A DNA stretch of 50,197 bases from assembly GCA_030538075.1 (NCBI GenBank), contig JAUNUQ010000017.1, positions 1 to 50,197 on the forward strand, in the 5' to 3' direction. Of the stretch, positions 42,826-50,197 are shown piece by piece (the first letter of the stretch is position 1; each line of letters starts with the position of its first letter). Position numbers and translations under genes: made by a program. The notes beneath the pieces were generated by a model, which had not been told where the DNA came from, made no database searches, and saw only the letters and a program-made list of their open reading frames with translations. Source of the DNA: Tissierellia bacterium. GTDB lineage: Bacteria; Bacillota; Clostridia; Tissierellales; Peptoniphilaceae.

Positions 42826-44114
42826 AGGTAAATATCAAGACCATTGGCTGCAAGGTCAATCAATACGAATCCGAGGCGATGGCAGAGCTGTTTAGACAGC
42901 GAGGTTTTTCCATCGTCGACGGGGAGATCGCAGATATCTGCATCGTTAACACCTGCACCGTCACCCATCTGAGTAGTCGAAAGTCGCGGCAATTTCTATC
43001 GAAGGCAAAGCGGGACAACCCCAACTGCATCGTCGCAGCCGTCGGCTGCTATAGCCAGATCTCACCCGAGGAGATCAAAGCCCTTGGCGGGATCGACATC
43101 CTGTTGGGCACGGCGGACCGAGACCGCATCGTCGAGCTCTGTCTCCAGGAGCTGGAGCAGAGAGGCGGTGCCCAGATCCTGACAGAGGCCAAACACCACC
43201 GGGACTTCGAAAATCTATCGGTCAGCGAAAACGCCGAACGGACCAGGGCATATATCAAAGTCCAAGAGGGATGCAATCGGTACTGCTCATATTGCATCAT
43301 CCCCTATGCCCGCGGTCCAATCCGCTCCAGACAATCCGCGGCAGCCCTTGAAGAGGCTGAGCGCCTCGCCCAAAACGGATACCGGGAAGTCGTATTGACG
43401 GGGATCCATCTGGCCTCCTATGGGCTGGACCAAAAAGATCCAGAAGCCCTATTGGACCTCATCGAGAGGATGGGGGAGATCCCAGGGATCCAAAGGATTC
43501 GGCTCGGCTCACTAGAACCGGGTTTCATCAATCCCGAGCGGCTCCATAGACTCAGTCAAGTCCCCGCCTTTTGTGATCATTTCCACCTGTCCCTCCAGTC
43601 TGGGTCAGATACCGTCCTCATCAGGATGAACCGGAAGTATAGCTCCTCGGAATACAGAGAGAAGGTAGGACTCATTCGCAGCGTCTTTCCCCATGCTGGC
43701 ATCACCACCGATATTATCGTGGGTTTCCCCGGGGAGACCGACGACGAATTCGAACAGACCTGCCAATTCGTCAAGGAGATTGGCTTCTCCAGGGTCCACA
43801 TCTTCAAATACTCCCCTAGAGAGGGGACACCTGCAGCGGACTATCCCAATCAGATCCAGCCAGAAATTAAATCCCTCCGGTCGGATAAACTCCAGGAGAT
43901 CGCCGACGAGACCCAGCAAATTGCCCATCGGGCCATGCTCGAGCAGATCCTTCCCGTCCTGTTGGAGGAGGGGGATCAGGGCAGACTCCATGGCTACGCC
44001 ACCAACTATATGCGTGTTGAGGTCCAATGTCCAGAGACTGCCCCTGGTGACATCGTGAGAGTTCGCATCGTCGATGTTACGAAGGACAGTCTAAAGGGTA
44101 TATGTATTGCATAG
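42819..44114 (+). CDS. mtaB: tRNA t6A37 methylthiotransferase MtaB
   Basis: Radical SAM enzyme that adds a methylthio group to t6A at tRNA position 37. The 431-residue protein has the UPF0004 domain start (KTIGCKVNQYESEAM, with cysteines near 11, 47 and 81), the radical SAM motif CNRYCSYCIIPYARGP near 149-164, and a C-terminal TRAM domain. It overlaps rsmE by seven bases. GCKVNQYE favours MtaB over MiaB. Confidence 0.95.
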   Translation: MLKVNIKTIGCKVNQYESEAMAELFRQRGFSIVDGEIADICIVNTCTVTHLSSRKSRQFLSKAKRDNPNCIVAAVGCYSQISPEEIKALGGIDILLGTADRDRIVELCLQELEQRGGAQILTEAKHHRDFENLSVSENAERTRAYIKVQEGCNRYCSYCIIPYARGPIRSRQSAAALEEAERLAQNGYREVVLTGIHLASYGLDQKDPEALLDLIERMGEIPGIQRIRLGSLEPGFINPERLHRLSQVPAFCDHFHLSLQSGSDTVLIRMNRKYSSSEYREKVGLIRSVFPHAGITTDIIVGFPGETDDEFEQTCQFVKEIGFSRVHIFKYSPREGTPAADYPNQIQPEIKSLRSDKLQEIADETQQIAHRAMLEQILPVLLEEGDQGRLHGYATNYMRVEVQCPETAPGDIVRVRIVDVTKDSLKGICIA

Positions 44115-44135
44115 AGTTTAGAAATAGGAGGTGAC

Positions 44136-44480
44136 ATGATGGATTGTATTTTTTGTAAAATAGCAGCGGGAGAAATCCCTTCAGATATTGTGTATCAAGA
44201 CGAAGACCTATTGGTGTTTAGGGACCTAAATCCCCAAGCACCTGTACATCTACTCCTGATTCCCAAGGCCCACATCCCTTCGGCCAATCAACTCACAACA
44301 GAAAACAGCGATGTGATTGCGAAGATATTCGAACGAATTCCCGCCTTAGCCGAGGAGCTGGGCTTTGATAAAGCCGGCTACCGCATCGTCAACAACTGCG
44401 GAGAAGATGGAGGACAAACCGTCTCCCATCTCCATTTTCATCTCTTAGCCGGGAGAAGTTTGCAGTGGCCACCCGGTTAA
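44136..44480 (+). CDS. HIT family nucleotide-binding protein
   Basis: A 114-residue histidine triad protein of the HinT type, a likely nucleoside phosphoramidase. It starts CIFCKIAAGEIPS, has PVHLLLIPKAHI near 46-57 and ends with the triad HLHFHLLAGR. The first two cysteines fit the zinc-binding variants. RBS AGGAGGTGA precedes two adjacent ATGs (44136 and 44139). Position between mtaB and rpsU is common in clostridia. Confidence 0.94.
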   Translation: MMDCIFCKIAAGEIPSDIVYQDEDLLVFRDLNPQAPVHLLLIPKAHIPSANQLTTENSDVIAKIFERIPALAEELGFDKAGYRIVNNCGEDGGQTVSHLHFHLLAGRSLQWPPG

Positions 44481-44485
44481 ACCAC

Positions 44486-44514
44486 TTGCAACCTGAATCG
44501 AATTGAGTTATAAT
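44486..44514 (+). promoter_or_regulatory. Promoter of rpsU
   Basis: TTGCAA (44486-44491), a 17-base spacer and consensus TATAAT (44509-44514), 60 bases before the S21 start. Confidence 0.8.
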
Positions 44515-44573
44515 TGAACAGTGTTAATGATGAATGAGATCATCACTCTTGTTAAGATGAGGGGAGGGATATA

Positions 44574-44753
44574 ATGACTGAGATAAAAGTAGGAGAAGGC
44601 GAATCGTTGGAGAATGCTCTGAAGCGATTTAAACGACAATGCGCAAGATCCGGGGTTCTTTCTGAATATAGAAAACGGGAACACTACGAAAAACCGAGTA
44701 TCAAGAAAAAGAAAAAATCCGAAGCCGCTAGAAGGAAGAAGAGAAAATTCTAG
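44574..44753 (+). CDS. rpsU: 30S ribosomal protein S21
   Basis: A 59-residue, very basic protein of the small subunit. It starts [19 protein letters not shown], has [17 protein letters not shown] in the middle and ends in a Lys/Arg-rich tail, all typical of S21. It is short enough to be missed by length-filtered gene calling. RBS GGGGAGGGA lies eight or nine bases before the ATG. It has its own promoter and terminator. Confidence 0.97.
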   Translation: MTEIKVGEGESLENALKRFKRQCARSGVLSEYRKREHYEKPSIKKKKKSEAARRKKRKF

Positions 44754-44782
44754 TTGTATTGGACCTATCCTAGGATAGCAAG

Positions 44783-44810
44783 CAGGGACCTTTTGGTTCC
44801 TGTTTTTTTT
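44783..44810 (+). terminator. Terminator after rpsU
   Basis: CAGGGACC (44783-44790) pairs with GGTTCCTG (44795-44802) around TTTT and is followed by eight T. Confidence 0.95.
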
Positions 44811-44891
44811 ATAGCAAAATGGATTGCGTTTTGATGAAATAGTTGGGTAAATATAAAAAAAGAGTTAATCCAATAGAAAATCTGTAGATCG

Positions 44892-44900
44892 TGATATAGT
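44892..44900 (+). promoter_or_regulatory. Possible extended -10 promoter of the nfeD-floA unit
   Basis: TGATATAGT matches the extended -10 pattern, 55 bases before nfeD. No -35 box is recognised. Confidence 0.4.
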
Positions 44901-44955
44901 AAAAACAGAAAACACAAGTAATTCTTCAAATTACCCATAGAAAAGAGGTGAGACT

Positions 44956-46233
44956 ATGATAAAAAGAGGATGGCTCATACTATTCAGTCTATTGTTTTTC
45001 TTTGCAACGGCTTCGGCAGCATCAGAAGCTGTCGTCTATGTGGTGCCCATCCATGGCGATATCAATGGAGTACAGTATTCCATCGTCAAGGAGGCGATTC
45101 AAGAAGCTGAATCACAAAAGGCTGCGGCGATCGTCTTTGATATCGATACCTATGGAGGCTATGTTCAATCAGCTGAAATGATCAAAAATGAGATCATCAA
45201 CACCGAACTACCGACCTTATCCTTTGTCAATAACAAAGCGGAATCCGCAGGCGTGCTCATCGCAATCGCTTCGGAGACCCTGGTCATGAATCAATCTGCA
45301 ACCATTGGCTCGGCAGAGACCATCCCCAAAAACGAAAAGGTCCTATCCGTATGGGTCAGCATGCTCCGTGACGCTGCACAATACCGCGGCCGAAATCCGG
45401 ACGTCGTCGTATCGATGGCCGACGCCGACAAGGAGTTGGAGGGTGTCATCGAGAGGGGAAGACTGCTCAACCTGACCACCGATGAAGCCGAATCCATCGG
45501 ATTTATCGACTACTCTGCCACATCTGTAGAAGACCTACTATCCCAGGCCGAGATCGAGTACACCCAGATCAAATCCCCTGATATCAGTGCGAGTAACACC
45601 ATCGCGGGTTTTTTGACCAATCCCATCGTCAATACCCTGATGCTGATCATGGGTTTTGTCGGCGCTGTCGTCGAACTGTTTATGCCAGGCTTTGGACTGG
45701 GGGGGATTCTCAGTATCTTGGGATTTGGCCTGTTCTTTGCCGGGAATATCCTCAGTGGCAATGCAGAACTATTGTCCCTGTTGCTCTTCATCTTAGGTGC
45801 AATCCTCATCTTCGTGGAGATGCTCATCCCGGGATTTGGACTGCCGGGGATCAGTGGGATCCTCTTGCTCTTAGCGGGGATTGTACTGGCCATGAAGGAT
45901 CTGACTTCGGGAATACTATCTCTCAGCATCGCCATCATCACAGCGACCATCGTAGGAGGGATCATCGTGAAAAGGGGCTTTTCAAGTCCATTATTCAATC
46001 GCATCATCTTGAATAAAAACCTAAAGAAAGAGAGTGTCATCCCGGCCACCCTGTCCGTCTCCAATCTGATTGGAAAACAGGGGAAATCTCTGACCATACT
46101 GCGCCCTTCGGGGACCGTAGAGATCGAGGGAGTCAAATACGACGCCTTGACAGAAGGGGAATTCATCCCCAGAGATACAGATATTGAAGTACTCCGCATC
46201 GTCGGAGCAAAAATCTTTGTTAGGAGGAAATAA
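44956..46233 (+). CDS. nfeD: NfeD-type membrane serine protease
   Basis: Long-form NfeD, 425 residues. An N-terminal signal or anchor (about 5-22) is followed by a ClpP-like protease domain with [10 protein letters not shown] near 61-70, the likely nucleophile Ser97 in KAESAG and a lysine at about 125 or 128. Membrane helices occupy about 220-340, and a C-terminal OB-fold NfeD domain follows ([20 protein letters not shown]). RBS GAGGTGAG precedes the ATG. It lies one base before floA, the standard partner: NfeD and flotillin-like proteins work together in membrane microdomain organisation. Confidence 0.92.
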   Translation: MIKRGWLILFSLLFFFATASAASEAVVYVVPIHGDINGVQYSIVKEAIQEAESQKAAAIVFDIDTYGGYVQSAEMIKNEIINTELPTLSFVNNKAESAGVLIAIASETLVMNQSATIGSAETIPKNEKVLSVWVSMLRDAAQYRGRNPDVVVSMADADKELEGVIERGRLLNLTTDEAESIGFIDYSATSVEDLLSQAEIEYTQIKSPDISASNTIAGFLTNPIVNTLMLIMGFVGAVVELFMPGFGLGGILSILGFGLFFAGNILSGNAELLSLLLFILGAILIFVEMLIPGFGLPGISGILLLLAGIVLAMKDLTSGILSLSIAIITATIVGGIIVKRGFSSPLFNRIILNKNLKKESVIPATLSVSNLIGKQGKSLTILRPSGTVEIEGVKYDALTEGEFIPRDTDIEVLRIVGAKIFVRRK

Positions 46234-46234
46234 T

Positions 46235-47233
46235 ATGCCAGGACAAGTCTTTTTTGTAGCGGGAATTGCCATACTCATCATCGTCGTATTGATGATCTTC
46301 TTTACGATGGTGCCAGTTGGATTGTGGATCACAGCATTCTTCTCTGGAGTAAAAGTAAAGATCTCCACCCTGATCGGGATGCGGCTGCGTAGAGTCATTC
46401 CATCTCGAATCATAAATCCCTTAATCAAAGCCACCAAAGCGGGTCTAGTGATCGATGTAGACACCTTGGAAGCCCATTATTTGGCCGGGGGAAATGTCAA
46501 CACCGTCGTCGACGCGCTGATTGCAGCCCAAAGGGCCAATATTGAACTGGAGTTTGAACGCGCCGCCGCCATCGACCTAGCGGGACGAAATGTCTTGGAA
46601 GCCGTCCAGGTCTCCGTTAATCCAAAAGTCATCGAAACACCACAGATCTCCGCCGTCGCCATGAATGGAATTGAAGTCATCGCGAAGGCAAAGGTCACAG
46701 TGAGAGCCAATATCGACCGCCTGATCGGGGGAGCCGGTGAAGAGACCATCATCGCCAGAGTCGGAGAGGGGATCGTCACCACCGTAGGTTCTGCAAAGAG
46801 CCACACCGAAGTATTGGAAAACCCAGACTCCATCTCCCAAACCGTTCTCAGCAAGGGCTTGGACTCCGGCACCGCCTATGAGATCCTGTCCATCGATATA
46901 GCAGACGTAGACGTCGGTAGAAATATCGGTGCCAAACTACAGACCGACCAAGCAGAAGCCGACAAGCGCATCGCCCAGGCGAAAGCCGAAGAGCGTAGAG
47001 CAATGGCCGTCGCCAGAGAGCAGGAAATGCTCGCCGAGGTTCGCAGCATGCGCGCCAAAGTAATCGAAGCCGAGTCCCAAGTTCCCTTGGCCATGGCAGA
47101 AGCACTCAGAGAAGGCAAACTCGGCGTCATGGACTACTACCGAATGATGAATGTCAAAGCCGATACCGATATGCGTGAGTCCATCTCCGGTGCAAAAGAG
47201 AGCAAAGAGAACAAAGATCCAGATTCCAAATAA
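46235..47233 (+). CDS. floA: Flotillin-like protein FloA
   Basis: Scaffold of bacterial functional membrane microdomains, 332 residues. A membrane-inserted N-terminal segment (about 5-30) is followed by [20 protein letters not shown], the PHB/SPFH region with [21 protein letters not shown], and an Ala/Glu-rich coiled coil (about 235-300). The ATG at 46235 has TAGGAGGAA upstream, overlapping the nfeD end; earlier in-frame starts lie inside nfeD and have no RBS. Confidence 0.95.
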   Translation: MPGQVFFVAGIAILIIVVLMIFFTMVPVGLWITAFFSGVKVKISTLIGMRLRRVIPSRIINPLIKATKAGLVIDVDTLEAHYLAGGNVNTVVDALIAAQRANIELEFERAAAIDLAGRNVLEAVQVSVNPKVIETPQISAVAMNGIEVIAKAKVTVRANIDRLIGGAGEETIIARVGEGIVTTVGSAKSHTEVLENPDSISQTVLSKGLDSGTAYEILSIDIADVDVGRNIGAKLQTDQAEADKRIAQAKAEERRAMAVAREQEMLAEVRSMRAKVIEAESQVPLAMAEALREGKLGVMDYYRMMNVKADTDMRESISGAKESKENKDPDSK

Positions 47234-47265
47234 GCCCAACACCATAGAGAGGTGGTGATGAACCC

Positions 47266-47895
47266 ATGGATGGATTATTAGGTCTGGTCATAATCTATAT
47301 GATCTTCAGCTTTATCGGAGGTCTTGTGCAAAAGGCCACAGGAAAAGATAAGAAAAATCAAAAGAACACACCGCAGTCTCAAGACCGTCAAAGGGATGAG
47401 ATCAAGCAGAATAAAGCAGAAAATAAAAAGAAAAAAACTGGCCAAAGCAAAGAGAGCACAGGTGGCTTCTGGGACACGATCAAACAGGAGATCGAGCGCC
47501 AGGAAAGAGAGATACAAGAAGCACAGCAACAGCTCTACAAACCACAGAATTCGAAAGACAAGAGCGAGAAAAAGAGACAACAAAAGCCAAAAACCAAGCC
47601 AGAACCGGTCCAAGAACCGGCTTATAGCAATAGTTATGAAGGCTTTAGCATGAACAAACGCACCGAAGACATCTTCGACGAGAGCATCGACAAAGTAGCT
47701 CGAGCTAGGGAATTCTCCATCGTCGGCGACCACGGTCCAGCAGATCTCGTCCTAGAAGAGATCGCAACCGACACCCCCCAAGCTCAAAAAAGCGTCACCA
47801 TCTTGGACCTATCCAAGCGAGAAGAACTATCCAAAGCCGTACTCTACGCCGAAATCCTAGGCCAACCCGTCTCCATGCGGGAAAATCATCTATAA
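47266..47895 (+). CDS. Membrane-anchored charged protein of unknown function next to floA
   Basis: A 209-residue protein with one N-terminal hydrophobic segment (about 3-20). A long Lys/Gln/Glu-rich and probably coiled linker follows (about 25-130). A C-terminal segment ends KAVLYAEILGQPVSMRENHL. The short KAVxYAEILGxP pattern recurs as a C-terminal element in unrelated bacterial membrane proteins. I do not recognise a family. RBS AGAGGTGGTGA precedes the ATG, 32 bases after floA. It is the last gene of the nfeD-floA unit, so a role at the same membrane sites is a reasonable guess. Confidence 0.8.
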   Translation: MDGLLGLVIIYMIFSFIGGLVQKATGKDKKNQKNTPQSQDRQRDEIKQNKAENKKKKTGQSKESTGGFWDTIKQEIERQEREIQEAQQQLYKPQNSKDKSEKKRQQKPKTKPEPVQEPAYSNSYEGFSMNKRTEDIFDESIDKVARAREFSIVGDHGPADLVLEEIATDTPQAQKSVTILDLSKREELSKAVLYAEILGQPVSMRENHL

Positions 47896-47901
47896 TCCAT
47901 C

Positions 47902-47929
47902 GAGACCTCCCAGTGAGGTCTCTTTTTTT
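47902..47929 (+). terminator. Terminator ending the nfeD-floA unit
   Basis: GAGACCTC (47902-47909) pairs perfectly with GAGGTCTC (47915-47922) around CCAGT and is followed by seven T. Confidence 0.95.
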
Positions 47930-47967
47930 GATTGAGTTGTGGAGATTTGTTATTGGAATTGCTTACA

Positions 47968-48018
47968 CCGGACTTACCTACTACTCGAGGGGCATATTGT
48001 TGGGTTAGGTCTTCGGGC
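47968..48018 (+). repeat. Repeat module A, copy 3
   Basis: Begins CCGGACTTACC and ends GGGTTAGGTCTTCGGGC. It is followed by a short spacer containing the palindrome GGTAGAATTCTACC (48018-48031) and then AATCGCGAAAAACATCGCTC, which resembles the first bases of the window. Confidence 0.8.
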
Positions 48019-48069
48019 GGTAGAATTCTACCAATCGCGAAAAACATCGCTCTTGGGAATTCCTCGCAT

Positions 48070-48118
48070 CGGACCTACCTACGACTCGAGAAGCATCTCG
48101 TCGGGTTAGGTCTCGGGC
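48070..48118 (+). repeat. Repeat module A, copy 4
   Basis: The best-formed copy. GACCTA at the left pairs with TAGGTC at the right, with further pairing inside (CGAC with GTCG, GAG with CTC) around AAGCAT. It is spaced from module B by the same ~75 bases as copy 2. Confidence 0.85.
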
Positions 48119-48192
48119 AGTCGCTAACATCTAGTTATCTAATTACATTGTCATTTTAAGAATCTAATCCCCTCTATTTACTCTCATCGTAA

Positions 48193-48373
48193 GGCAAAAA
48201 GGGGTTAACAAGATTCGACTTCGGAGTATTTGGATAGAAAATCCGGCGCAGGAATCGGAGTGTTTGTGTCTCCCTAGCACCCCCTTTCTCAAAGTGCATT
48301 GGAGACACCGGAGATTCCGAGCCGTGATTTTCTCCAAATACGGAGCGGAGAAGCAGGTTAACCCCTTTTTGCC
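48193..48373 (+). repeat. Repeat module B: ~181-bp imperfect palindrome, copy 2
   Basis: Same layout as 7474-7656, with GGCAAAAAGGGG at the left end and CCCCTTTTTGCC at the right. Internal pairings are GTTAAC with GTTAAC, TATTTGG with CCAAATA, GGAATC with GATTCC, TGTCTCC with GGAGACA and GCAC with GTGC. Many of these differ in sequence from the other copy on both arms at once. No credible coding sequence is present. A partial module A follows at about 48399-48427. Confidence 0.85.
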
Positions 48374-48398
48374 GTGCACCTCGATGATCCCCAGTTCT

Positions 48399-48427
48399 AA
48401 AGTATCTCGCCAGATTAGGTCTCGGGC
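48399..48427 (+). repeat. Partial module A after module B
   Basis: AAGTATCTCGCC followed by AGATTAGGTCTCGGGC is the right half of module A. It is followed by AATCGCGAAAAACATTC, again like the start of the window. Confidence 0.7.
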
Positions 48428-48459
48428 CGCAGAATTTAGCCAATCGCGAAAAACATTCA

Positions 48460-49110
48460 CTATGGCGCAATTCCCTCCAATAACATCTTCAAAGACATCT
48501 TCGCTAACACAAGAGCATCAGTAGCATATTTGATGGGCAAATATCGTGAGTTTTTTGCCATGGCATTCAGTATCGAGAGTGCACTATAAACAAGGGATAC
48601 ACAGGTTGAAATGGGATCTAGTGCAGGGTGAACACTGCCATCGTGAAAGTCCTTTGCCAAGATCTGTACAGTATCACCAGAGCCAAAGTCATCATCACGA
48701 AAAACCCTCTTATACATTTCGTAATCACCAATCGTAGTATCCTGTTGATAGACCTTTTCGAATACATCTAAGAACAGATAATAACTTGGATCAGATTCAA
48801 AGTGATCCAATAAGAATGTAAAATAGGTGGCAATCTGGTCATATGTCGTCTGACCGGGAATATGTAGTATTTTCTTAAGTTCCAATCCATAGGTGCGCAT
48901 ATGGACATGATGGATTTCCCACAATATCTGCTCTACGCTATGAAAATATTTATACACCGTTGCCCGCGACATATTGCATTCACGGGCGATTTTGGAAATA
49001 GTCACCTGACCAATCCCTTCTCTGATGAACAACCTCTCAGCTGTATCCAAAATGCGCTGAACCTGTGCTTCACTGTGTTTCTTGTATTTAAAATCCTTCT
49101 CCAACCTCAT
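48460..49110 (-). CDS. TetR family transcriptional regulator
   Basis: A 216-residue repressor-type protein. The N-terminal helix-turn-helix reads ILDTAERLFIREGIGQVTISKIARECNMSRATVYKYF, shown here as three consecutive helices at about 20-55 (ILDTAERLF, VTISKIAREC, SRATVYKYF). The ligand-binding part is all helical and not family-specific. The ATG at 49110 overlaps GAGGTG; an in-frame GTG is directly upstream. It is divergent from the metallophosphoesterase, with a dyad in the shared intergenic region. The 3' end lies about 10 bases from the repeat region. Confidence 0.88.
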   Translation of the reverse strand: MRLEKDFKYKKHSEAQVQRILDTAERLFIREGIGQVTISKIARECNMSRATVYKYFHSVEQILWEIHHVHMRTYGLELKKILHIPGQTTYDQIATYFTFLLDHFESDPSYYLFLDVFEKVYQQDTTIGDYEMYKRVFRDDDFGSGDTVQILAKDFHDGSVHPALDPISTCVSLVYSALSILNAMAKNSRYLPIKYATDALVLAKMSLKMLLEGIAP

Positions 49111-49179
49111 CACCTCAGATAGATTTTAACAGACACTATGAGGAGAACTGGAAGAAAATCGTAAAAAATATGTAAAAGT

Positions 49180-49193
49180 GAACAGAACTGTTC
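49180..49193. promoter_or_regulatory. Candidate TetR operator
   Basis: GAACAG-AA-CTGTTC is an inverted repeat in the region between the two divergent genes. A related half site, ACTGTTTAAA, follows about 15 bases on. Position and symmetry fit a TetR site, but the pairing with this regulator is inferred. Confidence 0.45.
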
Positions 49194-49331
49194 AAATTTG
49201 TACATACTGTTTAAATCATTACAGAGACTTAACTTGATGTAGAGGAAAGGAGAAGATCTTTTTGCTAGAATGAGGGCGTAATGAACGAAGACACAAACCT
49301 GTCATGGAAAACGAAACGAAGGAGGGGGCGC

Positions 49332-50153
49332 ATGCGGTTCGCACATATTTCTGATACGCATATCCTAAGGGATAATCTGTCCGGAGAGATGGGGAAACTC
49401 TTTTCACAATTGAGTGACCCCAAGGAGAAACTGTCACTGGTGCTAGAGGACATTCGATGTAGTGGGGCTGATTTCGTATTGATAACAGGAGATATGGTAC
49501 ACGAAGGAGACGCAGAGGATTATCGGGTATTGCGTGAGATTTTAGACATGGGCTTAGGGGATATACCCTATTTTGTGGCTCTGGGGAATCATGATATGAA
49601 ACCAGCGTTTTATCAAGGATTTCTCGGTGAAGAGCCAAAGGAAAGCTGGCATGGAATTTGGGAATGGAGAGGACTGCGTATTATCCTTGCGGATAGTGCA
49701 ATTCCAGGAAGTGAACATGGGAGCTTTACCGAAGAACAGACAGAATTTCTCGTGGAAGCCCTACAGAGTCGATCGGAAAGGGGAACCCTATTGGCCTTTC
49801 ATCATCCGGTACTCTGGTCGATGAAGGCTTTTGAAATGCAGATAGAAGTTCGACTTCGTAGTGCATTACAGCAGTCCGATGTGATTGGGATTTTCTGTGG
49901 GCACACCCATGAAAATCGAATGATGCAGATGAACGGTTTAACACAATATGTAGCTGGATCGACGGCCTTTGGATTAAAAGTACTTGGAGAGGAAATCCAT
50001 TTTACAGATCAAGCTGAATACCTGCTCTACGACTTGGACGAAGAAGGTAGAATATCAGTTCACGCTGAGTCGATCTGGCCTAAGATCGATAAAAGAGTGC
50101 GCTTTCAATTAAAAGAGTTTCAAGCGGCAATGGAGAATTTGACCGAGACCTAA
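49332..50153 (+). CDS. Calcineurin-like metallophosphoesterase (Icc/CpdA type)
   Basis: A 273-residue cytoplasmic phosphodiesterase with the full metal-ligand series: ISDTHI near 6-11, ITGDMVHEGD near 54-63, ALGNHD near 84-89, FHHP near 157-160 and CGHTHENR near 195-202. This resembles 3',5'-cyclic nucleotide phosphodiesterases, but the substrate is not determined by these motifs. The ATG at 49332 follows GGAGGGGG; an in-frame ATG at 49281 lacks a site. The TetR gene is divergent. The stop is immediately followed by an inverted copy of module A. Confidence 0.88.
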   Translation: MRFAHISDTHILRDNLSGEMGKLFSQLSDPKEKLSLVLEDIRCSGADFVLITGDMVHEGDAEDYRVLREILDMGLGDIPYFVALGNHDMKPAFYQGFLGEEPKESWHGIWEWRGLRIILADSAIPGSEHGSFTEEQTEFLVEALQSRSERGTLLAFHHPVLWSMKAFEMQIEVRLRSALQQSDVIGIFCGHTHENRMMQMNGLTQYVAGSTAFGLKVLGEEIHFTDQAEYLLYDLDEEGRISVHAESIWPKIDKRVRFQLKEFQAAMENLTET

Positions 50154-50197
50154 CCCGACGAGGTACTTACGAGTCGTAGGTAGGTCCGGTGCGAGGA
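50153..50197 (-). repeat. Repeat module A, inverted, running off the window
   Basis: Reading the minus strand gives TCCTCGCACCGGACC, then TACCTACGACTCG and CTCGTCGGGTTA. This matches 48061-48105 closely, but in the opposite orientation to all the other copies. It is cut by the window end. Confidence 0.85.

Noticed and set aside
47968-48427. CRISPR array
   Set aside because: The repeated units are few, imperfect and unequally spaced, contain large hairpins, and have no cas genes nearby.
48164-48524. Open frames on both strands across the second module B copy
   Set aside because: Same reason as for the first copy; the base changes follow pairing rather than codon positions.

Overview
The window reads as chromosomal DNA from an anaerobic, Gram-positive Bacillota organism, most likely of the Clostridia/Tissierellia type. 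Supporting points are strong AGGAGG-type ribosome binding sites, the gene orders comEC-holA-rpsT and lepA-hemW-hrcA-grpE-dnaK-dnaJ-prmA-rsmE-mtaB-rpsU, a perfect CIRCE element, a single-chain PurL, and a complete selenocysteine cluster as found in amino-acid-fermenting anaerobes. I cannot name a genus. Genes are dense and mostly co-directional on the plus strand. I see no transposase, phage gene, CRISPR array or rRNA.

Layout. 1-319: remnant of an interspersed repeat. 320-3492: three-gene ABC-2 type exporter. 3575-7273: stand-alone purL whose glutaminase domain has lost its catalytic residues. 7352-7656: composite repeat with a long hairpin. 7798-9715: ATP-grasp ligase plus esterase pair. 9823-14002: methionine sulfoxide reductase lipoprotein, PsiE-like protein, nicotinamidase-like protein, nadD, yqeK, rsfS and ridA. 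14101-14937 (minus): DUF975 membrane protein. 15117-20990: comEA, selD (itself a selenoprotein with an in-frame UGA), selA, selB, an orphan response regulator and the tRNA-Sec gene. 21144-24111: an HPr-kinase/PEPCK-like P-loop protein and an aminotransferase. 24187-25425 (minus): an AlaX-like protein that has lost every zinc ligand. 25541-29312: comEC, holA and rpsT (minus). 29493-33215: NhaC antiporter, M42 peptidase and two tandem signal peptidases. 33224-44753: lepA, hemW, the hrcA heat-shock cluster, prmA, rsmE, mtaB, a HIT protein and rpsU. 44956-47895: nfeD, floA and a charged membrane-anchored protein. 47968-48427: second composite repeat. 48460-50153: a TetR regulator divergent from a metallophosphoesterase. 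50153-50197: start of another repeat in inverted orientation.

The genes form several units. SelD makes selenophosphate, SelA converts Ser-tRNA-Sec to Sec-tRNA-Sec, SelB delivers it at UGA, and the tRNA gene sits at the end of the same block. The pncA-like/nadD pair concerns NAD salvage, and the following yqeK/rsfS genes are a standard Bacillota neighbourhood. The heat-shock block is controlled by HrcA at CIRCE, with dnaJ carrying its own promoter.

The most unusual signal is a ~182-bp near-continuous hairpin present in two full copies (7474-7656 and 48193-48373) whose arms differ between copies by paired, compensating changes. It lies in a larger repeat with a second, smaller hairpin module. 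Copies also lie at both ends of the window. Two enzyme-family proteins with erased catalytic sites (the PurL glutaminase domain and the AlaX-like protein) are the next most interesting observations.
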